Assembly: GCA_947384095.1 (NCBI GenBank)
Contig: CANDFU010000066.1
Span: 1-7,905 of the forward strand
DNA: 7,905 bases
From: an uncultured Roseburia sp.
Lineage (GTDB): Bacteria; Bacillota; Clostridia; Lachnospirales; Lachnospiraceae
Direction: 5' to 3'
Part shown: positions 1 through 6,747 of the stretch, piece by piece
Numbering within the stretch: the first letter of the stretch is position 1
How the letters are laid out: each line of letters begins with the position of its first letter
Notes under the pieces: generated by a model
The model's input: the letters and a program-made list of their open reading frames with translations, nothing else
Database searches by the model: none
What the model was told of the DNA's origin: nothing
Program-made: the position numbers and the translations under genes

Positions 1-1
1 T

Positions 2-2104
2 ATCGGTCTTGAGATGGCGGAAAACCTCAAAGAGAAAGGAATTGCCGTTACGGTCATTGATTTTGCGCACCAGATACTGCCCAACATCCTGGACCCGGAG
101 ATGGCCGCTTATGGGAAGAAGCATCTGCAGAGAGAGGGGATCCGGATCATCACGGGGACGAAGGCGGAGGAAATCACAGGGGACGGAAAGGCCGAGGCGG
201 TAAGGACGACGGCCGGGACTCTCCGCTGCGGCCTCCTCATTATGGCTGCAGGAATCCGCCCGAACACAGCGTTTCTGGAGGGAAGCGGGATAGAGATGAA
301 CCGTGGAACGATCGTGGTCGATAAGAAGATGCAGACCAGTCTGCCGGACGTCTATGCGGCAGGGGACTGCGTGCAGGTCGTAAACCGCATTACGGGCGCT
401 CCGCAGTGGTCGCCGATGGGGTCTTCCGCGAATATGGAAGGACGGACGCTGGCGCAGATTTTAGCCGGAGCGCAGAAAGAGTATCCCGGCGTGCTCGGCA
501 CGGGCGTGGTTAAGCTTCCAGGGCTTAACTGCGGGCGGACCGGACTGACTGAGGAAGCGGCGAAGGCCGCGGGATTTCGGGTGGAAACGGCGCTCGCCGT
601 CACAGACGATAAGGCGCATTATTATCCGGGCGCATCCTTTTTCGCCACAAAGCTGATCGCAGACAAAGAAAGCCGCAGGCTGCTGGGAATGCAGGTGTTT
701 GGTCCGGGCGCCGTCGATAAGATGGTAGACATCGCCGTCATGGGTATTGCGATGGGTGCGAAACTGGAAGATTTTGAAAATGCGGATTTCGCTTATGCAC
801 CGCCGTTTTCGACGGCCATTCATCCGTTCCTGCAGGCCGTGTATGTCCTGCTCAACAAATTAAACGGCGATATGGTGAGTATGACTCCGGCAGAGTACGC
901 GGCAGGCAAGGCGGAGGGCTTCAGAGTGCTTGACGTGGCTCCGGCGCCGTCGATTGCGGGGGCGGAATATATCGATCTGGCGAAGGTGGACGGAGAGATA
1001 GAGGGCATCGGAAAAGAAGAAAAGCTTCTGCTTGTCTGTGCAAAAGGAAAGCGGGGGTATTTTCTTCAGAACCGTCTGCGCTTTTATGGCTATGAAAATA
1101 CAGTAGTGCTGGAAGGCGCGACTTTCTTTAATGATGTGAAGGTGGCAGGCAACGGTGAGCAGGTCTCAAAAGAAGAAGAGACGAGGGTCAAGGCGCTCGG
1201 ATTTTTGAAGGATAAACGTACGCCCGACAGGTTCAATGGCCGTGTTATCACCAGAAACGGAAAGATCACGGCGGAGGAGGCGCGCGCGATCGCAGAGGCT
1301 GCGGAGCGTTACGGGACCGGAGAGGTGGCGATGACGTCCCGGCTGACGATGGAGATTCAGGGAGTGCCGTTTGAGAATATCGAGGCGCTCAGGGAATATC
1401 TGCTCTCCGCCGGGCTTGAGACAGGCGGGACGGGTTCGAAGGTGCGTCCGGTGGTTTCCTGCAAGGGCACGACCTGCCAGTATGGCCTGATCGACACCTT
1501 TGCGCTTTCGCAGGAGATTCACGAGCGGTTTTTCCACGGATATGCCGCGGTAAAGCTTCCGCACAAATTTAAAATTGCGGTGGGCGGCTGCCCGAACAAC
1601 TGCGTAAAACCGGATCTGAACGATCTGGGCATTATCGGCCAGCGGGTTCCGCAGTTAAGCCTGGATAAGTGCCGGGGATGCAAAGTCTGTCAGGTGGAGG
1701 TGAACTGCCCGATCAGAATCGCGCATCTTTCGGACGGCAGGCTTGTCATCGACGAGGACGCCTGCAATCACTGCGGGCGCTGTATGGGAAAATGTCCGTT
1801 CGGCGTCATTGAGGATTATATCAATGGCTACCGCATCTACATAGGCGGGCGCTGGGGCAAAAAGACTGCCCGGGGCAGATATCTTGAGAAAGTATTTACC
1901 GGACAGGAGGAAGTGCTGGATGTTGTAGAGAAGGCGATACTTCTGTTCCGTGAGCAGGGCGTGACGGGAGAGCGCTTTGCCGATACCGTGGCGCGCATCG
2001 GTTTTGCCGAGGTCGAGAGACAGCTTCTGTCAGATGAACTGCTGGCGCGCAAGCAGGAGAATATTTCGGCAGAAAAACATATGAAAGGCGGAGCGACCTG
2101 TTAA
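2..2104 (+). CDS. FAD-dependent disulfide reductase / rhodanese / siroheme sulfite-nitrite reductase / ferredoxin fusion (5' partial)
   Basis: The frame is open to the left edge (codons for IGLE precede the ATG at 14), so that ATG is internal and the N-terminus is missing. IGLEMAENL matches the end of the NAD-binding GxGxxGxE motif of CoA-disulfide reductases/NADH oxidases. Numbering from the ATG at 14: the FAD-contact motif AAGDC is at 115-119; a reductase dimerisation domain at about 150-285 contains YAPPFS; a rhodanese-like domain at about 290-378 has the loop CAKGKRG (Cys342). A nitrite/sulfite reductase ferredoxin-like half-domain follows at about 415-475, then siroheme/[4Fe-4S] ligands C483, C488, C526 and C530. 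Two [4Fe-4S] ferredoxin motifs lie at C553/556/559/565 and C584/587/590/594, and a reductase C-terminal segment (GGRWGK, GERF) closes the protein. The likely role is cytoplasmic NAD(P)H-driven reduction of a sulfur or nitrogen oxyanion, with the rhodanese domain favouring sulfur; the substrate is inferred. About 150 residues, including FAD binding and the usual flavin-proximal Cys, lie outside the window. A terminator follows directly. Confidence 0.88.
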   Translation: MGLEMAENLKEKGIAVTVIDFAHQILPNILDPEMAAYGKKHLQREGIRIITGTKAEEITGDGKAEAVRTTAGTLRCGLLIMAAGIRPNTAFLEGSGIEMNRGTIVVDKKMQTSLPDVYAAGDCVQVVNRITGAPQWSPMGSSANMEGRTLAQILAGAQKEYPGVLGTGVVKLPGLNCGRTGLTEEAAKAAGFRVETALAVTDDKAHYYPGASFFATKLIADKESRRLLGMQVFGPGAVDKMVDIAVMGIAMGAKLEDFENADFAYAPPFSTAIHPFLQAVYVLLNKLNGDMVSMTPAEYAAGKAEGFRVLDVAPAPSIAGAEYIDLAKVDGEIEGIGKEEKLLLVCAKGKRGYFLQNRLRFYGYENTVVLEGATFFNDVKVAGNGEQVSKEEETRVKALGFLKDKRTPDRFNGRVITRNGKITAEEARAIAEAAERYGTGEVAMTSRLTMEIQGVPFENIEALREYLLSAGLETGGTGSKVRPVVSCKGTTCQYGLIDTFALSQEIHERFFHGYAAVKLPHKFKIAVGGCPNNCVKPDLNDLGIIGQRVPQLSLDKCRGCKVCQVEVNCPIRIAHLSDGRLVIDEDACNHCGRCMGKCPFGVIEDYINGYRIYIGGRWGKKTARGRYLEKVFTGQEEVLDVVEKAILLFREQGVTGERFADTVARIGFAEVERQLLSDELLARKQENISAEKHMKGGATC

Positions 2105-2126
2105 AAACAGTAAGAAAAGCTTTTCG

Positions 2127-2187
2127 GGCGGAACGCACTGCGGCGGAGATAAAGAGGGCCGCAGGGACGCTCCGCCGTTTTTTATTT
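2127..2187 (+). terminator. Rho-independent terminator after the redox fusion gene
   Basis: The outer stem GGCGGA (2127-2132) pairs perfectly with TCCGCC (2171-2176). An inner stem TGCGGC (2139-2144) pairs perfectly with GCCGCA (2158-2163), with an internal loop of mixed pairs between the stems and a 13-base apical loop. A run of six T starts at 2178 and a second TTT lies at 2185-2187. It starts 22 bases after the stop codon and separates the redox gene from the downstream operon. No clear T-run follows the hairpin on the opposite strand, so it looks one-directional. Confidence 0.88.
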
Positions 2188-2195
2188 CCTTAATA

Positions 2196-2224
2196 TGGAC
2201 AAAAAGAAATGCACATGCTATCAT
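2196..2224 (+). promoter_or_regulatory. Sigma-A-type promoter with extended -10 for the DUF368/ABC operon
   Basis: The -35 box TGGACA (2196-2201) and the -10 box TATCAT (2219-2224) are separated by exactly 17 bases. TG at 2216-2217, one base before the -10, makes an extended -10 element. Transcription would start near 2231, leaving a leader of about 50 bases before the ATG at 2281. The site sits just after the upstream terminator, as expected for the start of a new transcription unit. It also argues against translation starting further upstream at 2209, which would fall inside the promoter. Confidence 0.72.
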
Positions 2225-2226
2225 GT
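2213..2226. promoter_or_regulatory. Inverted repeat over the -10 box, possible operator
   Basis: ACATG (2213-2217) and CATGT (2222-2226) form a perfect 5-base inverted repeat with a 4-base spacer. One further G-C pair (2211/2228) is possible beyond a mismatch. The repeat covers the extended -10 element, where a dimeric repressor could block RNA polymerase. It is short, and neither a regulator gene nor a second copy is in the window, so this is a weak, position-based suggestion. Confidence 0.3.
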
Positions 2227-2267
2227 ACGGGGAATTATCTGCCGCGGTATGCGGACAAAAATATGAA

Positions 2268-2272
2268 AGAGG
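2268..2272 (+). promoter_or_regulatory. Ribosome binding site deciding the DUF368 start
   Basis: AGAGG lies 8 bases before the ATG at 2281 in a purine-rich stretch. The alternative in-frame ATG at 2263 has no comparable purine-rich site, and the one at 2209 lies upstream of the predicted transcription start. The site therefore supports translation from 2281. Confidence 0.7.
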
Positions 2273-2280
2273 AAAAAGAG

Positions 2281-3153
2281 ATGTACGTGATACAATTTAT
2301 CAGGGGATTCTGTATGGCCCTGGCGGACAGTGTGCCGGGCGTCTCCGGGGGGACGATTGCGTTTCTGCTCGGATTTTACGATCAGTTTATCGGGTCGATC
2401 GACGATCTGATCACTGGAAATATGCAAAAGAAAAAAGAGGCGGTGTTTTTTCTGATCAGGCTCGGAATCGGCTGGGTCTCGGGGTTTATACTGGCGGTCC
2501 TGGTTCTTACGAGCGTCTTTGAATCGCATATCTATGCGATCAGCTCCCTGTTTATCGGTTTTATTATTTTTGCCATTCCGGTCGTGATGCGGGAGGAGCG
2601 GCAGACGCTGCTGGAGCACAGGGCGTCCGCGGCATTTATTGTGCCGGGTATCCTGATTGTGAGCGCGATCACCTATTTTAATCCCGTCGGCGGCGGAGAG
2701 GGCGTAAATCTGGACCATCTGACGGTCACACTGGGGATTTTTGTATTTCTGGCCGGAATGATCACGATTTCCGCGATGGTGCTGCCGGGGATTTCCGGTT
2801 CGACGCTGTTGCTCATTATGGGATTATACCTGCCGATTATCTCGGCGATCAAGGACATTCTTCATTTTGATTTCAGCGCATTCTGGACGGTGTTTCTCTT
2901 TGGCTGCGGTGTGATCGTTGGGGCGCTTAGTATCGTAAAAGTCATCCGCGGCGCGTTGGAGCGCTTCCGGGCGCAGACCATTTACCTGATAATCGGGCTG
3001 ATGATCGGTTCGATCTATGCGGTCGTCATGGGCCCGACGACGCTGGAGGAGCCGCAGGCGGCGATGACGCCCGGGGAGTTTGATCTTTTGTTTTTTGCGA
3101 TCGGCGGCGCTGTGATTCTCGGCATGCAGTTTCTTAAGAGCAGCAAAGAGTAG
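2281..3153 (+). CDS. DUF368 family membrane protein, predicted polyprenyl-phosphate translocase (PopT type)
   Basis: This 290-residue polytopic membrane protein carries the DUF368 signature near its N-terminus: D16 followed by VPGVSGGT at 18-25, then LLGFYDQFI. A second, related motif, LPGISGST (168-175) followed by LLLIMGLY, shows an internal duplication typical of a two-repeat transporter fold. Hydrophobic stretches fill most of the rest. DUF368 proteins (PopT) have been shown in other bacteria to return undecaprenyl phosphate across the cytoplasmic membrane for reuse in cell-wall and surface polymer synthesis; applying that here rests on family membership. The start at 2281 is chosen from the ribosome binding site and promoter position, and translation from it begins MYVIQFIRGF, which leads directly into the first signature. 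It is the first gene of the probable operon. Its stop codon lies 14 bases before the first ABC gene, so the two are very likely co-transcribed and possibly translationally coupled. Confidence 0.9.
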   Translation: MYVIQFIRGFCMALADSVPGVSGGTIAFLLGFYDQFIGSIDDLITGNMQKKKEAVFFLIRLGIGWVSGFILAVLVLTSVFESHIYAISSLFIGFIIFAIPVVMREERQTLLEHRASAAFIVPGILIVSAITYFNPVGGGEGVNLDHLTVTLGIFVFLAGMITISAMVLPGISGSTLLLIMGLYLPIISAIKDILHFDFSAFWTVFLFGCGVIVGALSIVKVIRGALERFRAQTIYLIIGLMIGSIYAVVMGPTTLEEPQAAMTPGEFDLLFFAIGGAVILGMQFLKSSKE

Positions 3154-3156
3154 TGC

Positions 3157-3161
3157 AGGGG
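3157..3161 (+). promoter_or_regulatory. Ribosome binding site deciding the first ABC subunit start
   Basis: AGGGG lies 6 bases before the ATG at 3168. The longer alternative, a GTG at 3153, overlaps the DUF368 stop codon and would place this site inside the gene, adding only five unconserved residues. Translation from 3168 gives MKKLLVFLKDYKK, a usual N-terminus for this family. Confidence 0.7.
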
Positions 3162-3167
3162 TGTGTG

Positions 3168-4943
3168 ATGAAAAAGCTGTTGGTTTTTTTAAAGGATTAC
3201 AAAAAGGAAAGTGTGCTTGGGCCGCTGTTTAAGCTGCTGGAGGCCTCTTTTGAACTGATCGTCCCGCTGGTCATGGCGGCGATCATCGATACCGGGGTGG
3301 CGGCTGCGGACGGCGGTTATATCATGAAGATGTGCCTGGTTTTAGTGCTGCTGGCCGTCATCGGCCTCACCTGCTCGATCACGGCACAGTACTTTGCGGC
3401 GAAAGCGGCGGTCGGATTTGCGGCGGGTCTGCGCCATGCATTGTTCGCCCATATTGAAAAGCTTTCTTTTTCGGAAATGGACACGGTGGGAACCTCGACG
3501 CTGATCACCCGGATGACGAGCGACGTAAACCAGGTGCAGAACGGCGTAAACCTGGTGCTGCGGCTGTTCCTGCGCTCCCCGTTTATCGTGTTCGGGGCCA
3601 TGATTATGGCGTTTACGATCGATGTGAAGGCGGCGCTTATTTTTGTGGTGACGATTCCGCTGCTCTCGGTGATCGTGTTCGGAATTATGTTTTTAAGCAT
3701 CCCGCTTTATAAAAAAGTACAGAACGCACTGGATAAGGTGCTTGGCATCACGCGGGAGAACCTGACGGGAAGCCGCGTAATCCGTGCGTTCAACAAAGAG
3801 GCGGATGAAATCGCGCATTTTCACGAGAGTAATGAGACGCTGACGCGGGTACAGCTCTATGTCGGAAAAATATCGGCGCTGATGAATCCCCTGACGTATG
3901 TCATTGTCAACGGAGCGATCGTTGTACTGGTGTGGACGGGCGCCGTCCGGGTGGAGAACGGTTATATCACGCAGGGCGAAGTGGTGGCGCTGGTCAATTA
4001 TATGTCGCAGATTCTCGTGGAGCTTGTAAAACTGGCAAATCTGATTATCAACATCAATAAATCGCTTGCCTGTGGAAACCGGATCGCCCGTATTTTTGAA
4101 CTGGAGCCTTCCATCGTTGATGCGCGCGGCCAGGGAGAAGACGGGAAAACGGGAAAGGGCGCGGAACCGGACCGTATTCGGACGGCGGATACGGCTGCGG
4201 CAGTGGAATTTTCCCATGTCGGGCTTATCTATGCGGGCGCCGGGGAAGAGTCGCTGACGGATATCCATTTTTCGGCGGCGCGCGGAGAGACGATCGGTGT
4301 GATCGGCGGCACGGGCTCCGGAAAATCTTCCGTAGTCAATCTGATTCCCCGTTTTTATGACGCGACTTCCGGCGTGGTGAAAGTTGACGGAAGGGATGTA
4401 AAGGAGTGGCCGCTTAAGGCGCTGCGGGAAAAGACGGGCGTGGTGCCGCAGAAGGCGGTGTTGTTTAAGGGAACCATCCGTGAGAATATGCGCTGGGGAA
4501 ATCCGGACGCGTCGGACGATGCGATTATGGAGGCGCTCAAGACGGCACAGGCGGAAGAGTTTGTGCGGGCAAAAGAGGGCGGCCTCGACTACGGAATCGA
4601 GCAGGGCGGCCGTAATCTGTCGGGCGGGCAGAGACAAAGGCTTACGATCGCGCGTGCGCTGGTGAAAAAGCCGGAGATTCTGATTCTGGACGACAGTGCC
4701 TCGGCGCTCGATTTTGCAACCGACGCGAAGCTGCGCATGGCGATCCGGTCGATGACGGATCCCGCCGGGGGGAAGATGACTGTGTTTATCGTGTCACAGC
4801 GCGCGTCATCAATCCGCCATGCGGATCAGATTATTGTACTCGACGACGGCAGGGTCGTCGGCATCGGGACGCATGATGCATTGATGGAGACCTGCGACGT
4901 CTATCGGGAGATTTACGACTCCCAGTTTAAAAAGGAACAATAA
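3168..4943 (+). CDS. ABC exporter half-transporter, degenerate-site subunit
   Basis: The 591-residue protein has an N-terminal six-helix exporter domain (about 1-310) and a C-terminal ATPase domain (about 340-591). ATPase motifs are Walker A GGTGSGKSS (380-388), Q-loop Gln428, a canonical signature LSGGQ (484-488), and Walker B LILDDSAS with D508. Two catalytic positions differ from consensus: the usual Glu after the Walker B Asp is Asp509, and the H-loop His is Gln544 (VSQR). This pattern marks the degenerate-site partner in heterodimeric exporters such as the TM287/TM288 and LmrCD types. Its signature would complete the active site of the partner encoded downstream. A charged, glycine-rich linker of about 25 residues precedes the ATPase domain. 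Substrate cannot be deduced; drugs, peptides and lipids are all possible for this class. It lies between DUF368 (14-base gap) and the second ABC gene (31-base gap). Confidence 0.92.
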   Translation: MKKLLVFLKDYKKESVLGPLFKLLEASFELIVPLVMAAIIDTGVAAADGGYIMKMCLVLVLLAVIGLTCSITAQYFAAKAAVGFAAGLRHALFAHIEKLSFSEMDTVGTSTLITRMTSDVNQVQNGVNLVLRLFLRSPFIVFGAMIMAFTIDVKAALIFVVTIPLLSVIVFGIMFLSIPLYKKVQNALDKVLGITRENLTGSRVIRAFNKEADEIAHFHESNETLTRVQLYVGKISALMNPLTYVIVNGAIVVLVWTGAVRVENGYITQGEVVALVNYMSQILVELVKLANLIININKSLACGNRIARIFELEPSIVDARGQGEDGKTGKGAEPDRIRTADTAAAVEFSHVGLIYAGAGEESLTDIHFSAARGETIGVIGGTGSGKSSVVNLIPRFYDATSGVVKVDGRDVKEWPLKALREKTGVVPQKAVLFKGTIRENMRWGNPDASDDAIMEALKTAQAEEFVRAKEGGLDYGIEQGGRNLSGGQRQRLTIARALVKKPEILILDDSASALDFATDAKLRMAIRSMTDPAGGKMTVFIVSQRASSIRHADQIIVLDDGRVVGIGTHDALMETCDVYREIYDSQFKKEQ

Positions 4944-4963
4944 AAACGGCGTGCTTCCGGTAT

Positions 4964-4968
4964 GGAGG
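4964..4968 (+). promoter_or_regulatory. Ribosome binding site deciding the second ABC subunit start
   Basis: GGAGG lies 6 bases before the ATG at 4975, a near-ideal arrangement. The in-frame GTG at 4951 would put the site inside the coding region and has no good site of its own, so 4975 is preferred. Confidence 0.85.
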
Positions 4969-4974
4969 GTAGAA

Positions 4975-6732
4975 ATGAGTAAAAAAGTGAGCGGCCAGCA
5001 GAAGGCGACGCTGGGGAAAGTGCTGCGCTACATCAGAAGATACTGGTTTTATCTGGGACTGTCAGTCGTCCTTGCGGCGGTCACAGTGGCACTGACACTT
5101 TATCTTCCGATTCTGATCGGGCAGGCGGTCGATAAAATTGCCGGGGCGGGACAGGTGGATTTTCGGGGAATTTTAGTGATTCTTCAGAAAATGGCCGTGA
5201 TGATTGTCCTGACGGCGGCGGCGCAGTGGATTATGAATGCCTGTAACAATAAAATAACGTACAATGTGATAAGGGATATCCGCAGGGAGGCGTTTGAAAA
5301 GATTGAGCGTCTTCCCTTAAAGTATATTGACGCCCATTCTTACGGGGAGATCGTCAGCCGCGTAATTGCGGACGTCGACCAGTTTGCAGACGGGCTTCTG
5401 ATGGGATTTACACAGTTTTTTACCGGCATAGTCACAATCTTCGGCACGCTTCTTTTTATGCTGGCCATCAGTGTAAAGATCACTGCCGCAGTGGTGATTA
5501 TCACGCCGGTTTCCCTGTTTGTGGCAAGCTTTATCGCGCAGAGGACATTTTCAATGTTTAAGCTGCAGTCTGAGACGCGGGGGGAGCAGACCGCGTTTAT
5601 CGAGGAGATGGTCGGAAATCAGAAAGTCGTACAGGCCTTTTCCCACGAGGATGAGGCGCTGGAGCAGTTTGACGAGATCAATGGACGGCTGCAGAAGTAT
5701 TCGCTCAGAGCCATTTTCTTTTCCAGTATTACCAATCCGGCGACACGCTTTGTCAACAGCCTTGTCTATGCGACGGTCGGCGTGGTCGGCGCGTTCTCGG
5801 CGATTGCAGGCGGAATCAGCGTCGGGCAGCTTTCCAGTCTTCTCAGCTATGCAAACCAGTATACCAAACCGTTTAACGAGATTTCCGGTGTAATCACAGA
5901 GCTGCAGAATGCACTGGCCTGTGCTGCGCGTGTGTTTGAGCTGATGGAAGAAGAGGCGGAGGCTATGGACGTTCCGGGCGCGCAGATCTTAAAAGAAGCG
6001 GACGGGAGAGTCGAACTGGAGCACGTCTGTTTTTCTTATGCGCCCGGTGTAAAGCTGATCGAGGACTTTCATCTCGCCGTAAAACCGGGACAGAGAGTGG
6101 CGATCGTAGGGCCGACCGGATGTGGAAAGACGACGCTGATCAATCTTCTGATGCGGTTTTACGACGTGAACAGCGGGGAGATCCGGGTCAGCGGGATACC
6201 GATGCGGGAACTGACGCGCAAGAGCCTGCGGAGCAATTACGGAATGGTGCTCCAGGAGACGTGGCTTAGAAGCGGCACCATCCGCGATAATATCACGATG
6301 GGAAAGGAGGATGCGACCGATGAGGAGGTGGTGGCGGCCGCGAAGGCCTCCCACGCCCACAGTTTTATCAAACGTCTGCCGGACGGGTATGATACGGTGA
6401 TCGCGGAGGACGGCGGAAATCTCTCGCAGGGACAGAAGCAGCTTTTGTGCATCGCACGCGTCATGCTCTGTCTGCCGCCGATGCTGATTCTCGACGAAGC
6501 CACATCCTCCATCGATACGCGCACCGAGATGCGGATCCAGAAGGCGTTTGCGCGGATGATGGAGGGGCGGACGAGTTTTATCGTGGCACACAGGCTTTCC
6601 ACGATACAGGAAGCCGATGTGATCCTTGTCATGAAAGACGGGAGCGTCATAGAACAGGGAAATCACGAGGAGCTGCTGGCAAAGAACGGGTTTTATGCAG
6701 ACCTGTACCAGAGTCAGTTTGTACAGGCATAA
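4975..6732 (+). CDS. ABC exporter half-transporter, catalytic-site subunit
   Basis: The 585-residue protein has a six-helix exporter domain (about 1-315) followed by an ATPase domain. Motifs are Walker A GPTGCGKTT (379-387), Q-loop Gln427, Walker B LILDEATS with D507 and the catalytic Glu508, and the switch His539 in VAHRLSTI. The signature reads LSQGQ (483-487) rather than LSGGQ, a variant common in the catalytic partner of heterodimeric exporters. Paired with the upstream subunit, its Walker A/B, Glu and His face that subunit's normal LSGGQ to form the working ATP site. Its own altered signature faces the Asp/Gln-substituted site. This reciprocal match strongly supports one heterodimer acting in the cytoplasmic membrane. 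The substrate is unknown. The next gene starts 15 bases after its stop. Confidence 0.93.
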   Translation: MSKKVSGQQKATLGKVLRYIRRYWFYLGLSVVLAAVTVALTLYLPILIGQAVDKIAGAGQVDFRGILVILQKMAVMIVLTAAAQWIMNACNNKITYNVIRDIRREAFEKIERLPLKYIDAHSYGEIVSRVIADVDQFADGLLMGFTQFFTGIVTIFGTLLFMLAISVKITAAVVIITPVSLFVASFIAQRTFSMFKLQSETRGEQTAFIEEMVGNQKVVQAFSHEDEALEQFDEINGRLQKYSLRAIFFSSITNPATRFVNSLVYATVGVVGAFSAIAGGISVGQLSSLLSYANQYTKPFNEISGVITELQNALACAARVFELMEEEAEAMDVPGAQILKEADGRVELEHVCFSYAPGVKLIEDFHLAVKPGQRVAIVGPTGCGKTTLINLLMRFYDVNSGEIRVSGIPMRELTRKSLRSNYGMVLQETWLRSGTIRDNITMGKEDATDEEVVAAAKASHAHSFIKRLPDGYDTVIAEDGGNLSQGQKQLLCIARVMLCLPPMLILDEATSSIDTRTEMRIQKAFARMMEGRTSFIVAHRLSTIQEADVILVMKDGSVIEQGNHEELLAKNGFYADLYQSQFVQA

Positions 6733-6734
6733 TG

Positions 6735-6740
6735 AAAGAG
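6735..6740 (+). promoter_or_regulatory. Weak ribosome binding site for the acyltransferase-like gene
   Basis: AAAGAG lies 7 bases before the ATG at 6748. It is weaker than the sites of the preceding genes, which suggests that expression may depend partly on ribosomes finishing the upstream ABC gene, whose stop is 15 bases away. Confidence 0.4.
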
Positions 6741-6747
6741 TGATTCC

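Noticed and set aside
9..203. Arg/Ser-rich open frame of 64 codons near the left edge
   Set aside because: It is an out-of-frame reading of the flavin reductase coding sequence, which carries clear conserved motifs.
2114..2125. Perfect palindrome GAAAAGCTTTTC just after the redox gene stop
   Set aside because: It is short and AT-rich with no loop, so a stable RNA hairpin is unlikely; the terminator immediately downstream explains this region better.
2242..2254. Small hairpin CCGC-ggtat-GCGG in the leader before DUF368
   Set aside because: Only four base pairs and no conserved riboswitch or T-box features; the leader of about 50 bases is too short for a known riboswitch class.
2223..2522. 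Open frame of 99 codons on the plus strand at the start of the DUF368 region
   Set aside because: It starts inside the -10 box and overlaps the well-supported DUF368 gene in another frame, with a low-complexity Arg/Gly-rich translation.
3693..4637. Long open frame of 314 codons on the minus strand
   Set aside because: It lies wholly opposite the first ABC gene, has no recognisable motifs and is rich in Arg and His, as expected for the antisense of a GC-rich coding region.
6732..6743. Three-codon reading frame (Met-Lys-Glu) overlapping the second ABC stop codon
   Set aside because: The ATG overlaps TAA and ends at TGA before the acyltransferase start. It could influence translational coupling but is most simply a chance frame around the ribosome binding site.
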